64,000 nt of DNA. It comes from Streptomyces sp. cg36 (GTDB taxonomy: Bacteria > Actinomycetota > Actinomycetes > Streptomycetales > Streptomycetaceae). Every line of letters starts with the position of its first letter. Positions within the stretch are counted from its first letter, which is position 1. Shown here piece by piece: positions 43,484 through 54,143 of this stretch. The notes under the pieces were generated by a model. That model was not told the DNA's origin and made no database searches. It was given only the letters and a program-made list of their open reading frames with translations. The translations under genes and the position numbers were made by a program. Where the stretch lies: positions 5,704,001 through 5,768,000 of the forward strand of contig NZ_CP163520.1 in the NCBI RefSeq assembly GCF_041080675.1, read 5' to 3'.

Positions 43484-44509
43484 GTGGCGTCCCACCGTCG
43501 ACCCAAGCCCGCGAGCCGTACCCGCGTGACCGTGCTCACCGCTACCGCCGCCGCGGCCGTCGCCCTCACGTCCCAGGCCGCGCACGCGGACCCGAAGCCG
43601 TCGAAGAGCGAAGTCAAGTCCAAGGTCGACAAGCTCTACGAAGAGGCCGAGCAGGCGACCGAGAAGTACAACGGCGCCAAGGAGAAGCAGACCGAGCTGG
43701 AGAAGCAGGTCGGCCAGCTCCAGGACAAGGTGGCCCGCGGCCAGGACGAGCTGAACAAGCTCCGCGACGGCCTGGGTTCGATGGCGTCGGCGCAGTACCG
43801 CTCGGGCGGCATCGACCCCTCGGTCCAGCTCTTCCTCTCCGCGAACCCGGACGACTTCCTGGACAAGGCGTCCTCCCTGGACCAGCTGAGCGCCAAGCAG
43901 ACCGAGGCGCTCCAGAAGATCCAGGAGAAGCAGCGCAGCCTGGCGCAGGAGCGCAAGGAGGCCCAGGACAAGCTGAAGGACCTCGCGGACACCCGCCAGG
44001 AGCTCGGCACCAAGAAGGCCGAGACCCAGTCCAAGCTGGCCGCCGCGCAGAAGCTCCTCAACTCCCTGACGGCCGCCGAGAAGGCGTCGCTCGCCGCCGA
44101 CGACGCCCGCGCCAACCGCGCCAACGAGCGCGCCGACCTCGGCCACGAGGTGCCCGCATCGCAGCGCGGCGCCGCGGCCCTCTCCGCCGCCCAGACCCAG
44201 ATAGGCAAGCCGTACGTGTACGGCGCCACCGGCACCGCCTCGTTCGACTGCTCCGGACTCACCTCCTGGGCCTACCGCCAGGCGGGCATCTCCATTCCGC
44301 GCACCTCGCAGGAGCAGGCCAACGCGGGCACCCGCATCGGCCGCAGCGAGCTCAAGCCGGGCGACCTGGTCCTGTTCTACGGCGACCTGCACCACGTCGG
44401 CCTCTACGCGGGCAACGGCCAGGTGCTGCACGCCCCCAAGCCGGGCGCCAACGTCCGCTACGAGGCCATGGGCAACATGCCGTTCCAGTTCGGCGTCCGC
44501 ATCAGCTGA
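43484..44509 (+). CDS. Secreted NlpC/P60 (C40) peptidoglycan hydrolase, first of a tandem pair
   Basis: 341 residues from the GTG at 43484 with AGGAG upstream. A signal peptide ends near residue 36 (SQAAHA). A coiled-coil domain (about 45-215: VDKLYEEAEQATEKYNGAKEK) keeps the enzyme controlled, and the C40 domain carries Cys256 in FDCSGLTSWAY and His304 in HHVGLYAGNG. It cleaves stem peptides of peptidoglycan, in the manner of RipA/DipA-type enzymes. It is paralogous to the next gene. Confidence 0.95.
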   Translation: MASHRRPKPASRTRVTVLTATAAAAVALTSQAAHADPKPSKSEVKSKVDKLYEEAEQATEKYNGAKEKQTELEKQVGQLQDKVARGQDELNKLRDGLGSMASAQYRSGGIDPSVQLFLSANPDDFLDKASSLDQLSAKQTEALQKIQEKQRSLAQERKEAQDKLKDLADTRQELGTKKAETQSKLAAAQKLLNSLTAAEKASLAADDARANRANERADLGHEVPASQRGAAALSAAQTQIGKPYVYGATGTASFDCSGLTSWAYRQAGISIPRTSQEQANAGTRIGRSELKPGDLVLFYGDLHHVGLYAGNGQVLHAPKPGANVRYEAMGNMPFQFGVRIS

Positions 44510-44595
44510 CCCGAGGACCCGTCCCGCCAGTCGTATGACGAGCCGTCCGCCCGGGCACTCCGAACGGGCGAATTGCGGCGACGCGCGCTGACGCC

Positions 44596-44632
44596 ACGCC
44601 CCGCCGGTGACCTGTGTTCTCCGGTGGGGCGT
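44596..44632 (+). terminator. Candidate terminator between the tandem C40 genes
   Basis: 12-bp stem with one G-T pair (44596-44607 with 44621-44632), 13-nt loop. Confidence 0.6.
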
Positions 44633-44771
44633 CACTTTGCGTAGGCGCCGGGGTCGTTGGCACCCCGTGGCCGCCCGGCTACTGTCCGGCGTGCGGTGCC
44701 CCCGTGACCTTCCAACTCGTCCGCCCACCCGGGCGGCAGGGGCCGCACCGGCGGAAGGAGTGCGGCTACCC

Positions 44772-45788
44772 GTGGCGTCCCATCGCCGTCCCACGCAGTC
44801 CGGGGTCTCCCAGAGCGCGCGGGTCACCGTCCTGTCCGCCGCGGCGGCCACCGCCGCCGCGGCCTTCGCGGCCCCGGCCGCCGCCGACCCGGGCCAACCC
44901 GGCAAGGCACGGGTCGACCGGCTCTTCGCCCAGGCCGAGGAGGCGACCGAGCAGTACAACCAGGCCGACGAACGCGCCGACCGGCTGCGCCGCGAGATCA
45001 GCCAGGCGCAGGACAGCGTGGCCCGCGGCCAGGAGCGGATCAACCGCATGCGCGGCGCGCTCGGCGCCATCGCGGGCGCCCAGTACCGCTCGGGCGGCCT
45101 GGACCCCTCGCTGGCGCTGCTGCTCTCCGAGGACCCGGACAGCTATCTCGACAAGGCCGCCGCCCTCGACCGGCTCGGCGAGCGCCAGAGCGCCGAGCTG
45201 CGCGAACTCCACCAGGAACAGCGCCGGATCGGCCAGCAGCGCACCGAGGCCACCCGCAAGCTCGCCGAGCTGGAGCGCAGCCGGGCCGAGGTCGCCCGGC
45301 ACAAGCGCACCGTCGAGTCCAAGCTCGCCGAGGCCCGCCGGGTGCTCAACGCGCTGCCCGAGGTCGAGCGCGCCGCCTTCGACCGGGCCTCGCGCTCCGG
45401 CCGCGGCGCGCTGCCGGACCTGTCCGGGGCGGTGCCCGCCTCCGGGCGCGCGGCGGCGGCGGTGGCGGCGGCCCGCCAGGCGGTGGGCAAGCCGTACGTG
45501 TGGGGCGCCAACGGGCCCTCCGGCTTCGACTGCTCGGGCCTGATGCAGTGGTCCTACGCGCACGCGGGCGTCGGCCTGCCGCGCACCTCGCAGGCGCAGC
45601 GGTTCGCCGGACGCCGGGTGCCGCTCTCCGAGGCGCGCCCCGGCGATCTGGTCGCCTACCGCGCCGACGCCAGCCACATCGCGATGTACGTGGGCAACGG
45701 GCAGGTCATCCACGCCCCCTACCCGGGCGCGCCGGTGCGCTACGACCCGGTGGGCATGATGCCCGTCTCCTCGGTCACCCGCGTGTGA
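44772..45788 (+). CDS. Secreted NlpC/P60 (C40) peptidoglycan hydrolase, second of a tandem pair
   Basis: 338 residues from the GTG at 44772 (VASHRRPTQSGV, the same opening as its neighbour), GGAAGGAG upstream. Signal peptide to about residue 38 (APAAADP). Coiled coil about 45-210 and C40 domain with Cys254 in FDCSGLMQWSY and His302 in SHIAMYVGNGQV. It differs from the first copy mostly in the coiled coil (more Arg, fewer Lys), as if one had drifted after duplication. Confidence 0.95.
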   Translation: MASHRRPTQSGVSQSARVTVLSAAAATAAAAFAAPAAADPGQPGKARVDRLFAQAEEATEQYNQADERADRLRREISQAQDSVARGQERINRMRGALGAIAGAQYRSGGLDPSLALLLSEDPDSYLDKAAALDRLGERQSAELRELHQEQRRIGQQRTEATRKLAELERSRAEVARHKRTVESKLAEARRVLNALPEVERAAFDRASRSGRGALPDLSGAVPASGRAAAAVAAARQAVGKPYVWGANGPSGFDCSGLMQWSYAHAGVGLPRTSQAQRFAGRRVPLSEARPGDLVAYRADASHIAMYVGNGQVIHAPYPGAPVRYDPVGMMPVSSVTRV

Positions 45789-45804
45789 CCGTACGATCGG
45801 GAGG

Positions 45805-47037
45805 ATGGCACAGCGGCGGCATACCGGCGGGTGGCGGCGGCGCACGGCGGGATGCGCCCTCGCCGCGCTGCTGTCCGCCGCCGCCTGCTCGGGCCCGCCC
45901 GCCGCGCCGGACGACGCCACCTCCCGGCAGGTGCGGCAGACCCTGGACGCGCGGGCCGCGGCGGTGCTGCGCCACGACGAGCGCGGCTACCTCGACGCGG
46001 TCGACCCGGCCGCCGGGACCCTGCGGGACGCCCAGCGCGCCGAGTTCGGCAATCTGCGCCAGGTGCCGCTGAGCGCCTGGGCGTACCGGGTGACCCGGCT
46101 CGACCACCAGGGCGGGCGGGCCACCGCCGAGGTGGAGCTGCGCTACCGGATCGCGGGCTACGACAGCGCCCCCGTCACCGCCGCCCGGACCGTCGATCTC
46201 ACCGAGCGCGCCGGGCACTGGTACGTGAGCGCCGACCGGCCCGGCGACGGCGCGGCCCAGCTGCTGTGGCAGCAGGGCCCGGTGACCGCGGTGCGCGGGA
46301 CGCACAGCCTGGTGCTCGGCGTGGGCCAGGACCGCGCCGAGCTCCAGCGGATCTCCGCCACCGCCGACCGGGCCGTGCCCGCCGTCTCGGCCGCCTGGCC
46401 GGGGCGCTGGGCGGGGCGGGTGGTGGTGCTCGTGCCCGGTTCGCTGGACGCCATGGCGGCGCTGCTGGCGGCGCCGTCCGGCTCGTACCGGGGGATCGCG
46501 GCGGTGACCACCGGCGAGGCGGGCGGCAGCGGCGCGGCCCCGGCGGACCGGGTCATCGTCAACCCCGACGCGTACGGAGTCCTGGGCGACCTGGGGCAGC
46601 GCGTCGTCCTCACCCACGAGACCACCCATGTCGCCACCCGCGCCCAGACCTCGCCCGCGACCCCGATGTGGCTCTCCGAGGGGTACGCGGACTGGGTCGG
46701 CTACCGGGGCACCGGGCGCACCCCCGCCGAGGCCGCCCCCGAGCTCCAGCAGGCGGTGCGCGGCGGCGAGGCGCCCGCCGACCTGCCCGCCGACGCGGAC
46801 TTCGGCTTCGACGGCAGCGCCGACCGCCTGGCCCGGGCGTACGAGGGCGGCTGGCTGGCCTGCCGGATGATCGCCCAGCGCTGGGGCGAGCGCGCGCTCG
46901 CCGCCTTCTACACGAAGGTGGGCGCGGGCGGGCACCGGGAGGGAGCGGTGGAGAAGGCCATGAACGACGAACTCTCCACCACGCCGCAGGAGTTCACCGC
47001 CCTGTGGCGCTCCTACGTACGGGACCAGCTGGGCTGA
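45805..47037 (+). CDS. Lipoprotein metallopeptidase-like protein (HExxH, gluzincin type)
   Basis: 410 residues. A signal with lipobox-like SAAAC (Cys about 28). The middle (about 35-150) is a beta-rich NTF2-like domain with YLDAVDPAAGTLRDAQRAEF. The C-terminal domain has LTHETTHVATR, an HExxH zinc motif at residues 271-275, and SEGYADWVGY about 20 residues on, giving the third ligand Glu of gluzincins. Probably acts at the cell surface. It starts 16 bp after the second C40 gene and may be in its operon. Confidence 0.88.
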   Translation: MAQRRHTGGWRRRTAGCALAALLSAAACSGPPAAPDDATSRQVRQTLDARAAAVLRHDERGYLDAVDPAAGTLRDAQRAEFGNLRQVPLSAWAYRVTRLDHQGGRATAEVELRYRIAGYDSAPVTAARTVDLTERAGHWYVSADRPGDGAAQLLWQQGPVTAVRGTHSLVLGVGQDRAELQRISATADRAVPAVSAAWPGRWAGRVVVLVPGSLDAMAALLAAPSGSYRGIAAVTTGEAGGSGAAPADRVIVNPDAYGVLGDLGQRVVLTHETTHVATRAQTSPATPMWLSEGYADWVGYRGTGRTPAEAAPELQQAVRGGEAPADLPADADFGFDGSADRLARAYEGGWLACRMIAQRWGERALAAFYTKVGAGGHREGAVEKAMNDELSTTPQEFTALWRSYVRDQLG

Positions 47038-47050
47038 GCGGGGCCGGGCG

Positions 47051-48328
47051 TCAGCGGGTGAGCGTGGAGAACACCCGGGTGCGCACCGGCTGGAGGGGCA
47101 GGGCGGGGCCGGGCACGGTGGAGCGCCACAGCGCGCGGCAGGCGCTCACCGACGCCACCGCCAGCAGCCCGTTGCGTACGAGCAGCAGCAGCACCCCGAG
47201 CCAGTCGCTCGCCACCACGTGCGAGAACAGCAGCGGGAATTCGAGCAGGGTGGCCCCGGCGGCGGCCAGCACCAGCCGGACGGGCCGGACCAGCGCGGTG
47301 TCCCGGTGCAGCAGGCACACCGCCGCCAGACCGATCAGCCAGATCAGGTACTGCGGGCTGATCACCCGGCTGGTGGCGGTGAAGAGCAGGACGGCGGTGA
47401 ACGCGGCGTCCGCGAGGGTGGCCGGGCCGGTGCGCACGGCGCGCACCCGCCACACCAGCAGCCAGCCGAACGCCGCCAGGGTGAGCCCCATCGCCGCGGC
47501 CGACACCAGCGGCACGTACGGCCCGAGGAACTCCACCGACCCGTAGTTCAGCTGCACCCGCCCCGGCCAGCCCAGCTGGCGGGCCAGATGGAAGACGAGC
47601 GCGCCCATCGACTCGACCTCGGTGCCCCGGTCGCGCTGGAAGGCGAGGAAGGCGAACGCGCCGGGCGCCACCGCGTGGCACAGCAGCAGGAACGCGCCGG
47701 CCGTCACGGCCGCCGCCGCCCACGCCCGGCGGGGCGCCCGGGCGAGCAGCAGCACCGGCCAGACCTTGAGCAGCGCGCCGAACGCGGCGAGCGCGCCCAG
47801 CGCCCGGGGGCGGCGCACCCCGGCCAGCAGCGCGGCCACCGCGACGGCCGTCACCATCAGGTCGTAGCGCGCGTACGCGGTGGGGCCGAGCAGCGGTACG
47901 CCCCACACCCAGGCCCAGGCCCCCGCGCGCGAGCGGCCGGGCCGCTCGGCCGCGTACCGCAGCAGGAGGAGGACCGCGGCGTCGGCGAGCAGGGCGAGGA
48001 CGAAGAAGGCCGAGGCGTAGTCGAGGAAGGGCAGGGCCGCGGGGGACAGGACCGCCAGCGCCGCGGCGGGCGGGTACTGCCAGGTCACGTCGTCCAGCGG
48101 GTAGGTGCCGGTCTTCAGCACCTCGTACCAGCCCTGGTAGATGACCGACACGTCGCTGGTGACGTCCGGGCCGGGCAGGACCAGCACCCGGAAGACGCAG
48201 AGCAGCAGCAGCGAGCGGGTCACGGCGAACACCGCGGCCATCGCGCGCGTGCTCCCGGCCGGTCCGGAGCCGTCCAGGGGGCCGGGGTCCCTCACCAGTC
48301 CTGTGCCGTTTCCCACCGACATGCACAC
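47051..48328 (-). CDS. GT87-family polyprenol-phosphate sugar transferase
   Basis: 425 residues, ATG at 48328. About ten TM helices begin near residue 30. GT-C features: early acidic loop VTSDVSVIYQGWYEVLK, TGTYPLDDVTWQYPP and YARYDLMVTAVAV, and a late ISPQYLIWLIGL. Such enzymes transfer mannose (or arabinose) from polyprenol phosphate on the outer face of the membrane, for example in PIM and lipomannan synthesis. The divergent PimB-like gene fits the same pathway. Confidence 0.85.
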   Translation of the reverse strand: MCMSVGNGTGLVRDPGPLDGSGPAGSTRAMAAVFAVTRSLLLLCVFRVLVLPGPDVTSDVSVIYQGWYEVLKTGTYPLDDVTWQYPPAAALAVLSPAALPFLDYASAFFVLALLADAAVLLLLRYAAERPGRSRAGAWAWVWGVPLLGPTAYARYDLMVTAVAVAALLAGVRRPRALGALAAFGALLKVWPVLLLARAPRRAWAAAAVTAGAFLLLCHAVAPGAFAFLAFQRDRGTEVESMGALVFHLARQLGWPGRVQLNYGSVEFLGPYVPLVSAAAMGLTLAAFGWLLVWRVRAVRTGPATLADAAFTAVLLFTATSRVISPQYLIWLIGLAAVCLLHRDTALVRPVRLVLAAAGATLLEFPLLFSHVVASDWLGVLLLLVRNGLLAVASVSACRALWRSTVPGPALPLQPVRTRVFSTLTR

Positions 48329-48429
48329 CTCGTCCGTATATCCGGTACTTTCCGACTTCGCGCAGTCATGATGCCGGGCGGGGCCGGGCGCGAGCGATGA
48401 GGCGGGGCCGTTCGGTACTGTCGGCGGCG

Positions 48430-49572
48430 ATGCACAAGACCCTGATCGTGACCAATGACTTCCCGCCGCGCCCCGGTGGCATCCAGGCGTTCCTGCACAA
48501 CATGGCGCTGCGGCTGGACCCCGAGCGGATCGTCGTCTACGCGTCCACCTGGAAGCGGAGCAAGGAGGGCGTCGAGGCGACCGCCGCGTTCGACGCCGAA
48601 CAGCCCTTCACCGTGGTCCGCGACCGCACCACCATGCTGCTGCCCACGCCCCGGGTGACCCGGCGCGCGGCCGGGCTGCTCAAGGAGCACGGCTGCTCCT
48701 CGGTGTGGTTCGGGGCGGCGGCGCCGCTCGGCCTGATGGCGCCCGCGCTGCGCCGGGCGGGCGCCGAGCGCCTGGTGGCCACCACCCACGGGCACGAGGC
48801 CGGCTGGGCCCAGCTGCCCGCCGCCCGGCAGCTGCTGCGGCGGATCGGCGAGGGCACCGACACGGTCACCTACCTCGGTGAGTACACCCGGTCCCGGATC
48901 GCCGGGGCGCTCACCGGGCGCGCCGCCGACCGGATGGTGCAACTGCCGCCCGGCGTCGACGAGAAGACCTTCCACCCGGGCTCCGGCGGCGACGCCGTGC
49001 GCGAACGGCTCGGGCTCGCCGACCGGCCGGTGGTGGTGTGCGTCTCGCGGCTGGTGCCGCGCAAGGGGCAGGACACGCTGATCCTCGCGATGCCCGCGAT
49101 CCTGGCACGGGTGCCGGACGCGGTGCTGCTGATCGTGGGGGGCGGGCCGTACGAGAAGGAGCTGCGCGGGCTGGCGCGGGAGACCGGGGTCGCGGACTCG
49201 GTCCGCTTCACCGGGCCCGTCCCCTGGGCCGAACTGCCCGCGCACTACGGTGCGGGCGACGTCTTCGCGATGCCGTGCCGCACCCGGCGGGGCGGGCTCG
49301 ACGTGGAGGGCCTGGGCATCGTCTACCTGGAGGCGTCGGCGACCGGGCTGCCGGTGGTCGCGGGCGACTCCGGCGGCGCGCCCGACGCGGTCCTCGACGG
49401 CGAGACCGGCTGGGTGGTGCGCGGAGGAGTGCCGGAGGAGTCGGCCGACCGGATCGTGACGCTGCTCCAGGATCCGGAGCTGCGGCGCCGTATGGGGGAG
49501 CGGGGGAGGGTCTGGGTGGAGGAGAAGTGGCGCTGGGACCTCTTGGCGGAGAAGCTGCGCCTACTGCTCTGA
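48430..49572 (+). CDS. PimB-like GT4 mannosyltransferase
   Basis: 380 residues from MHKTLIVTNDFPPRPGGIQAF, the typical opening of GDP-mannose-dependent PIM mannosyltransferases; an upstream ATG at 48397 lacks conservation. Donor-site elements: LPPGVDEKTFHPG, CVSRLVPRKGQDTLI and VEGLGIVYLEASATGLPVV with the EX7E motif. It probably adds the second mannose to phosphatidylinositol monomannoside. The divergent GT87 gene supports a glycolipid role. Island C follows 20 bp after the stop. Confidence 0.9.
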   Translation: MHKTLIVTNDFPPRPGGIQAFLHNMALRLDPERIVVYASTWKRSKEGVEATAAFDAEQPFTVVRDRTTMLLPTPRVTRRAAGLLKEHGCSSVWFGAAAPLGLMAPALRRAGAERLVATTHGHEAGWAQLPAARQLLRRIGEGTDTVTYLGEYTRSRIAGALTGRAADRMVQLPPGVDEKTFHPGSGGDAVRERLGLADRPVVVCVSRLVPRKGQDTLILAMPAILARVPDAVLLIVGGGPYEKELRGLARETGVADSVRFTGPVPWAELPAHYGAGDVFAMPCRTRRGGLDVEGLGIVYLEASATGLPVVAGDSGGAPDAVLDGETGWVVRGGVPEESADRIVTLLQDPELRRRMGERGRVWVEEKWRWDLLAEKLRLLL

Positions 49573-49593
49573 GGACCCCTGATTGCGCCGGTC

Positions 49594-49823
49594 CTTCGCC
49601 TGCGGGCCGGTGGGACTTGCTCGCGCAGTTCCCCGCGCCCCTATCGGGCCCGGTCTTCGTCCGCGCCCCGGCGGTCGCTCCTCGCGCAGTTCCCCGCGCC
49701 CCTTGGGGGTACGGCCGGTTCTGGCACGGCGGGGCGCGGGCATGGGTTCGACTTCGCCTGCGGGCCGGTGGGACTTGCTCGCGCAGTTCCCCGCGCCCCT
49801 ATCGGGCCCGGTCTTCGTCCGCG
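49594..49823 (+). repeat. 72-bp exact direct repeat inside island C
   Basis: 49594-49665 recurs without change at 49752-49823 (offset 158 bp), indicating a recent duplication within the island. Confidence 0.85.
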
Positions 49824-50300
49824 GGCCGGTGGTCGCTCCTCGCGCAGTTCCCCGCGCCCCCAAACCCGCCTTCGTCTGCGGGCCGTGCGTGGCTGGTCGC
49901 GCAGTTCCCCGCGCCCCTTGAAAACCGGTGGCTGAGCCCGCCCTTTCGGCTGCCCCGCCGCCCCTTGGGGGTACCCGGCAGCCGGAGAACCCAGCCCAGC
50001 CCCAGGCTTCCAGGGGCGCGGGGAACTGCGCGAGCAACCCACCACCGGGCCGCAGGCGAAAGACCGGCCCAGAAGGGGCGCGGGGAACTGCGCGACCAGC
50101 CCACCACCGGCCCGCAGACGAAGACCGGGCCCATAGGGGGCGCGGGGAACTGCGCGAAGAGCGACCACGGTCCGCAGACGAACGGGGCTTTAGGGGGCGC
50201 GGGGAACTGCGCGAGCAACCCACCACCGGGCCACAGACGAAACACCGGCCCAGAAGGGGCGCGGGGAACTGCGCGACCAGCCCACCACCGGCCCGCGGAC
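49594..50300. repeat. Repeat island C: head-to-head array of the 21-bp unit
   Basis: The 826-bp gap before the cholesterol oxidase gene has no gene. Reverse units lie at 49622-49642, 49683-49703, 49780-49800, 49840-49860 and 49898-49918, forward units at about 50012-50032, 50074-50094, 50136-50156, 50193-50213 and 50255-50275. The centre (49919-50011) has GGCTGCC and GGCAGCC arms. The island is close to the reverse complement of island B over most of its length. The last 120 bp (50301-50398) hold nothing recognised except the start context of the next gene. Confidence 0.9.
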
Positions 50301-50332
50301 GAAGACCCCGCCCACCACACTCCCACCCCTGA

Positions 50333-52018
<1,686 letters not shown>

Positions 52019-52074
52019 GACCCGCTGCCCGCTGTCGGCACACCGTCAGTCGGCACGCCCGCTGTCGGACGCCC

Positions 52075-53871
52075 TCAGTGGGTGTAGATCGCCTCGATCT
52101 CGTCGGCGAAGTCCTTCGCCACGACGTTGCGCTTGAGCTTGAGCGACGGGGTGATGTGCCCCGCCTCCTCCGTGAACTGGGAGGTGAGAACGCGGAATTT
52201 CCGCACCGATTCCGCCTTGGAGACCGCCGCGTTGCCGTCGTCCACCGCCCGCTGCACCTCCGCCAGCAGCTCCGCGTCCTCGCGCAGCGAGGCCGCCGTC
52301 GAGCCGGCCGGCTTGCCGTGGTCCGCGGCCCAGTGGGCCAGGAACTCCTCGTCGAGCGTGACCAGCGCGCCCACGAACGGGCGCCCGTCGCCGACCACCA
52401 TGCACTCCGCGACCAGCGCGTGCGCCCGGATGCGGTCCTCGATCACCGCCGGGGCGACGTTCTTGCCGCCCGCCGTCACGATGATCTCCTTCTTGCGGCC
52501 GGTGATGGCGAGGTAGCCGTCCTCGTCCAGGGTGCCGATGTCGCCGGTGTGGAACCAGCCGTCGGCCAGCGCCTCGGCGGTCGCCGCGTCGTTGTTCCAG
52601 TACCCGTTGAACAGGTGCTCGCCGTGGAGCAGCACCTCGCCGTCGTCCGCGATCCGCACCACGGAGCCCGGCAGCGGCTGGCCGACCGTGCCGATCTTCT
52701 GCCGGTCCCACGGGTTGAACGCGGTCGCGGCGCAGGACTCCGTGAGGCCGTACCCCTCCAGGACCGTGAAGCCGATGCCCCGGTAGAAGTGGCCGAGCCG
52801 CTCGCCCAGCGGGGCGCCGCCGGAGATGGCGTACTCGCCCTTGCCGCCGAGCACCGCGCGCAGCTTGCTGAAGACCAGCCTGTCGAAGACCTTGTGCTTG
52901 ATCCGCAGGCCGATCGAGGGGCCCTGGGGGGTGCCGAGCGCGCGGCTGTAGGCGATCGCGGTGTGGGCGGCCTTGTCGAAGATCGCGCCCTTGCCGTCGG
53001 CCTGCGCCTTGGCCCGGGCCGCGTTGTAGACCTTCTCGAAGACCCGCGGCACGCCGAGGATCAGCGTCGGGCGGAACGCGGCCAGCTCGTCGGTGAGGTT
53101 CTTGATGTCCGGTACGCAGCCGAGCTTGATCGGCGCCATCACGGACGCCACCTCGACCAGCCGTCCGAAGACGTGGGCGGCGGGCAGGAAGAGCAGGACC
53201 GAGCACTCGCCGGTGCGGAAGAGCGGCTTGAGGCGCTCCACCACGTTGCCGCACTCCGCGAAGAAGGCGCGGTGGGTCAGCACACAGCCCTTGGGGCGGC
53301 CGGTGGTGCCGGAGGTGTAGACGATGGTCGCCGGGTCGTCCGCGTGCGCCGAGGACATCCGCTGGTCGAGCAGCTCGTCCGAGATGTCCGAGCCGGACGC
53401 GGTCAGCTGGGCCACCGCGTCCGCCTCCAGCTGCCAGACGCCCTTGAGGGCGGGCAGCGCGGCCTGGACGGAGGCGACGGACTCCTGGTGGGCCCCGGAC
53501 TCCACGACGCACAGGGTGGCGCCGGAGTCGCCGAGGATCCACTGGATCTGCTCGGGCGAGCTGGTCTCGTACACGGGGACGGTGACGCCGCCCGCGCTCC
53601 AGATGGCGAAGTCCAGCAGCACCCACTCGTAGCGGGTGCGGGAGAGCAGGGCCACCCGGTCGCCCGGCTCCACGCCGGCGGCGATCAGGCCCTTGGCCAC
53701 CCCGCGGACCTCGGCGAGGAACTGGGTGGCGGTGACATCGGTCCAGCGTCCCGCGATCTTGCGGCCCATGACCGCGACATCGGGGTGCTGAGCGGCATTG
53801 CGGCGGATCAGATCCGTCAGGTTGCCGTCCGTGGGGACCTCGTACAGGGCCGGAAGGCTGAACTCGCGCAA
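52075..53871 (-). CDS. Long-chain fatty acid-CoA ligase (AMP-forming)
   Basis: 598 residues from a TTG start at 53871, chosen because AGGAGCAGCAG precedes it directly. ANL-superfamily motifs: TIVYTSGTTGRPKGCVLTH, YGLTESCAAT, GWFHTGDIGTLDEDGYL and GRKKEIIVTAGGKNVAP with the catalytic lysine region SLKLKRNVV near the C-terminus. It activates fatty acids for beta-oxidation or lipid synthesis. The convergent cholesterol oxidase gene shares a 57-bp junction. Confidence 0.94.
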   Translation of the reverse strand: MREFSLPALYEVPTDGNLTDLIRRNAAQHPDVAVMGRKIAGRWTDVTATQFLAEVRGVAKGLIAAGVEPGDRVALLSRTRYEWVLLDFAIWSAGGVTVPVYETSSPEQIQWILGDSGATLCVVESGAHQESVASVQAALPALKGVWQLEADAVAQLTASGSDISDELLDQRMSSAHADDPATIVYTSGTTGRPKGCVLTHRAFFAECGNVVERLKPLFRTGECSVLLFLPAAHVFGRLVEVASVMAPIKLGCVPDIKNLTDELAAFRPTLILGVPRVFEKVYNAARAKAQADGKGAIFDKAAHTAIAYSRALGTPQGPSIGLRIKHKVFDRLVFSKLRAVLGGKGEYAISGGAPLGERLGHFYRGIGFTVLEGYGLTESCAATAFNPWDRQKIGTVGQPLPGSVVRIADDGEVLLHGEHLFNGYWNNDAATAEALADGWFHTGDIGTLDEDGYLAITGRKKEIIVTAGGKNVAPAVIEDRIRAHALVAECMVVGDGRPFVGALVTLDEEFLAHWAADHGKPAGSTAASLREDAELLAEVQRAVDDGNAAVSKAESVRKFRVLTSQFTEEAGHITPSLKLKRNVVAKDFADEIEAIYTH

Positions 53872-54000
53872 GACTGCTGCTCCTCATCGGGCGCCGGTGC
53901 CACGGCTCTGTGACGCACCGGCTGCGGTCCAAGATCGGGCAGGTGCCCGGAGCAACTTGTTGGGGATCTGCTCCGAGCACGACTGGACTGCCCGGACGTT

Positions 54001-54017
54001 ACCCACCGGTAGTGGGT
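54001..54017. promoter_or_regulatory. Inverted repeat upstream of the acyl-CoA ligase
   Basis: ACCCAC-CGGTA-GTGGGT, perfect 6-bp arms, about 130 bp upstream of the TTG start and between divergent genes; a possible operator. Confidence 0.3.
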
Positions 54018-54130
54018 TCCCGATAGGGGGTCCTGGTCAGATGTTCGCTGCGTCACACGGTTTTCGCGCCGCATCGCGCACAGTAGTCCACTCCTTTCAC
54101 GACTCGGAAGTAACCGCAGGTCCAGCCGCC

Positions 54131-54143
54131 TAGGGTGGTCGGC
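54131..54143 (+). promoter_or_regulatory. -10 box of a leaderless metallophosphoesterase transcript
   Basis: TAGGGT at 54131-54136 ends 7 bp before the ATG, and no ribosome site is present, so transcription should start at or next to the A of the start codon. Confidence 0.55.

Noticed and set aside
49594..50300. Regularly spaced short repeats resembling a CRISPR array (also islands A and B)
   Set aside because: The intervening sequences are related to each other, the units flip orientation at the centre, and no cas gene is near.
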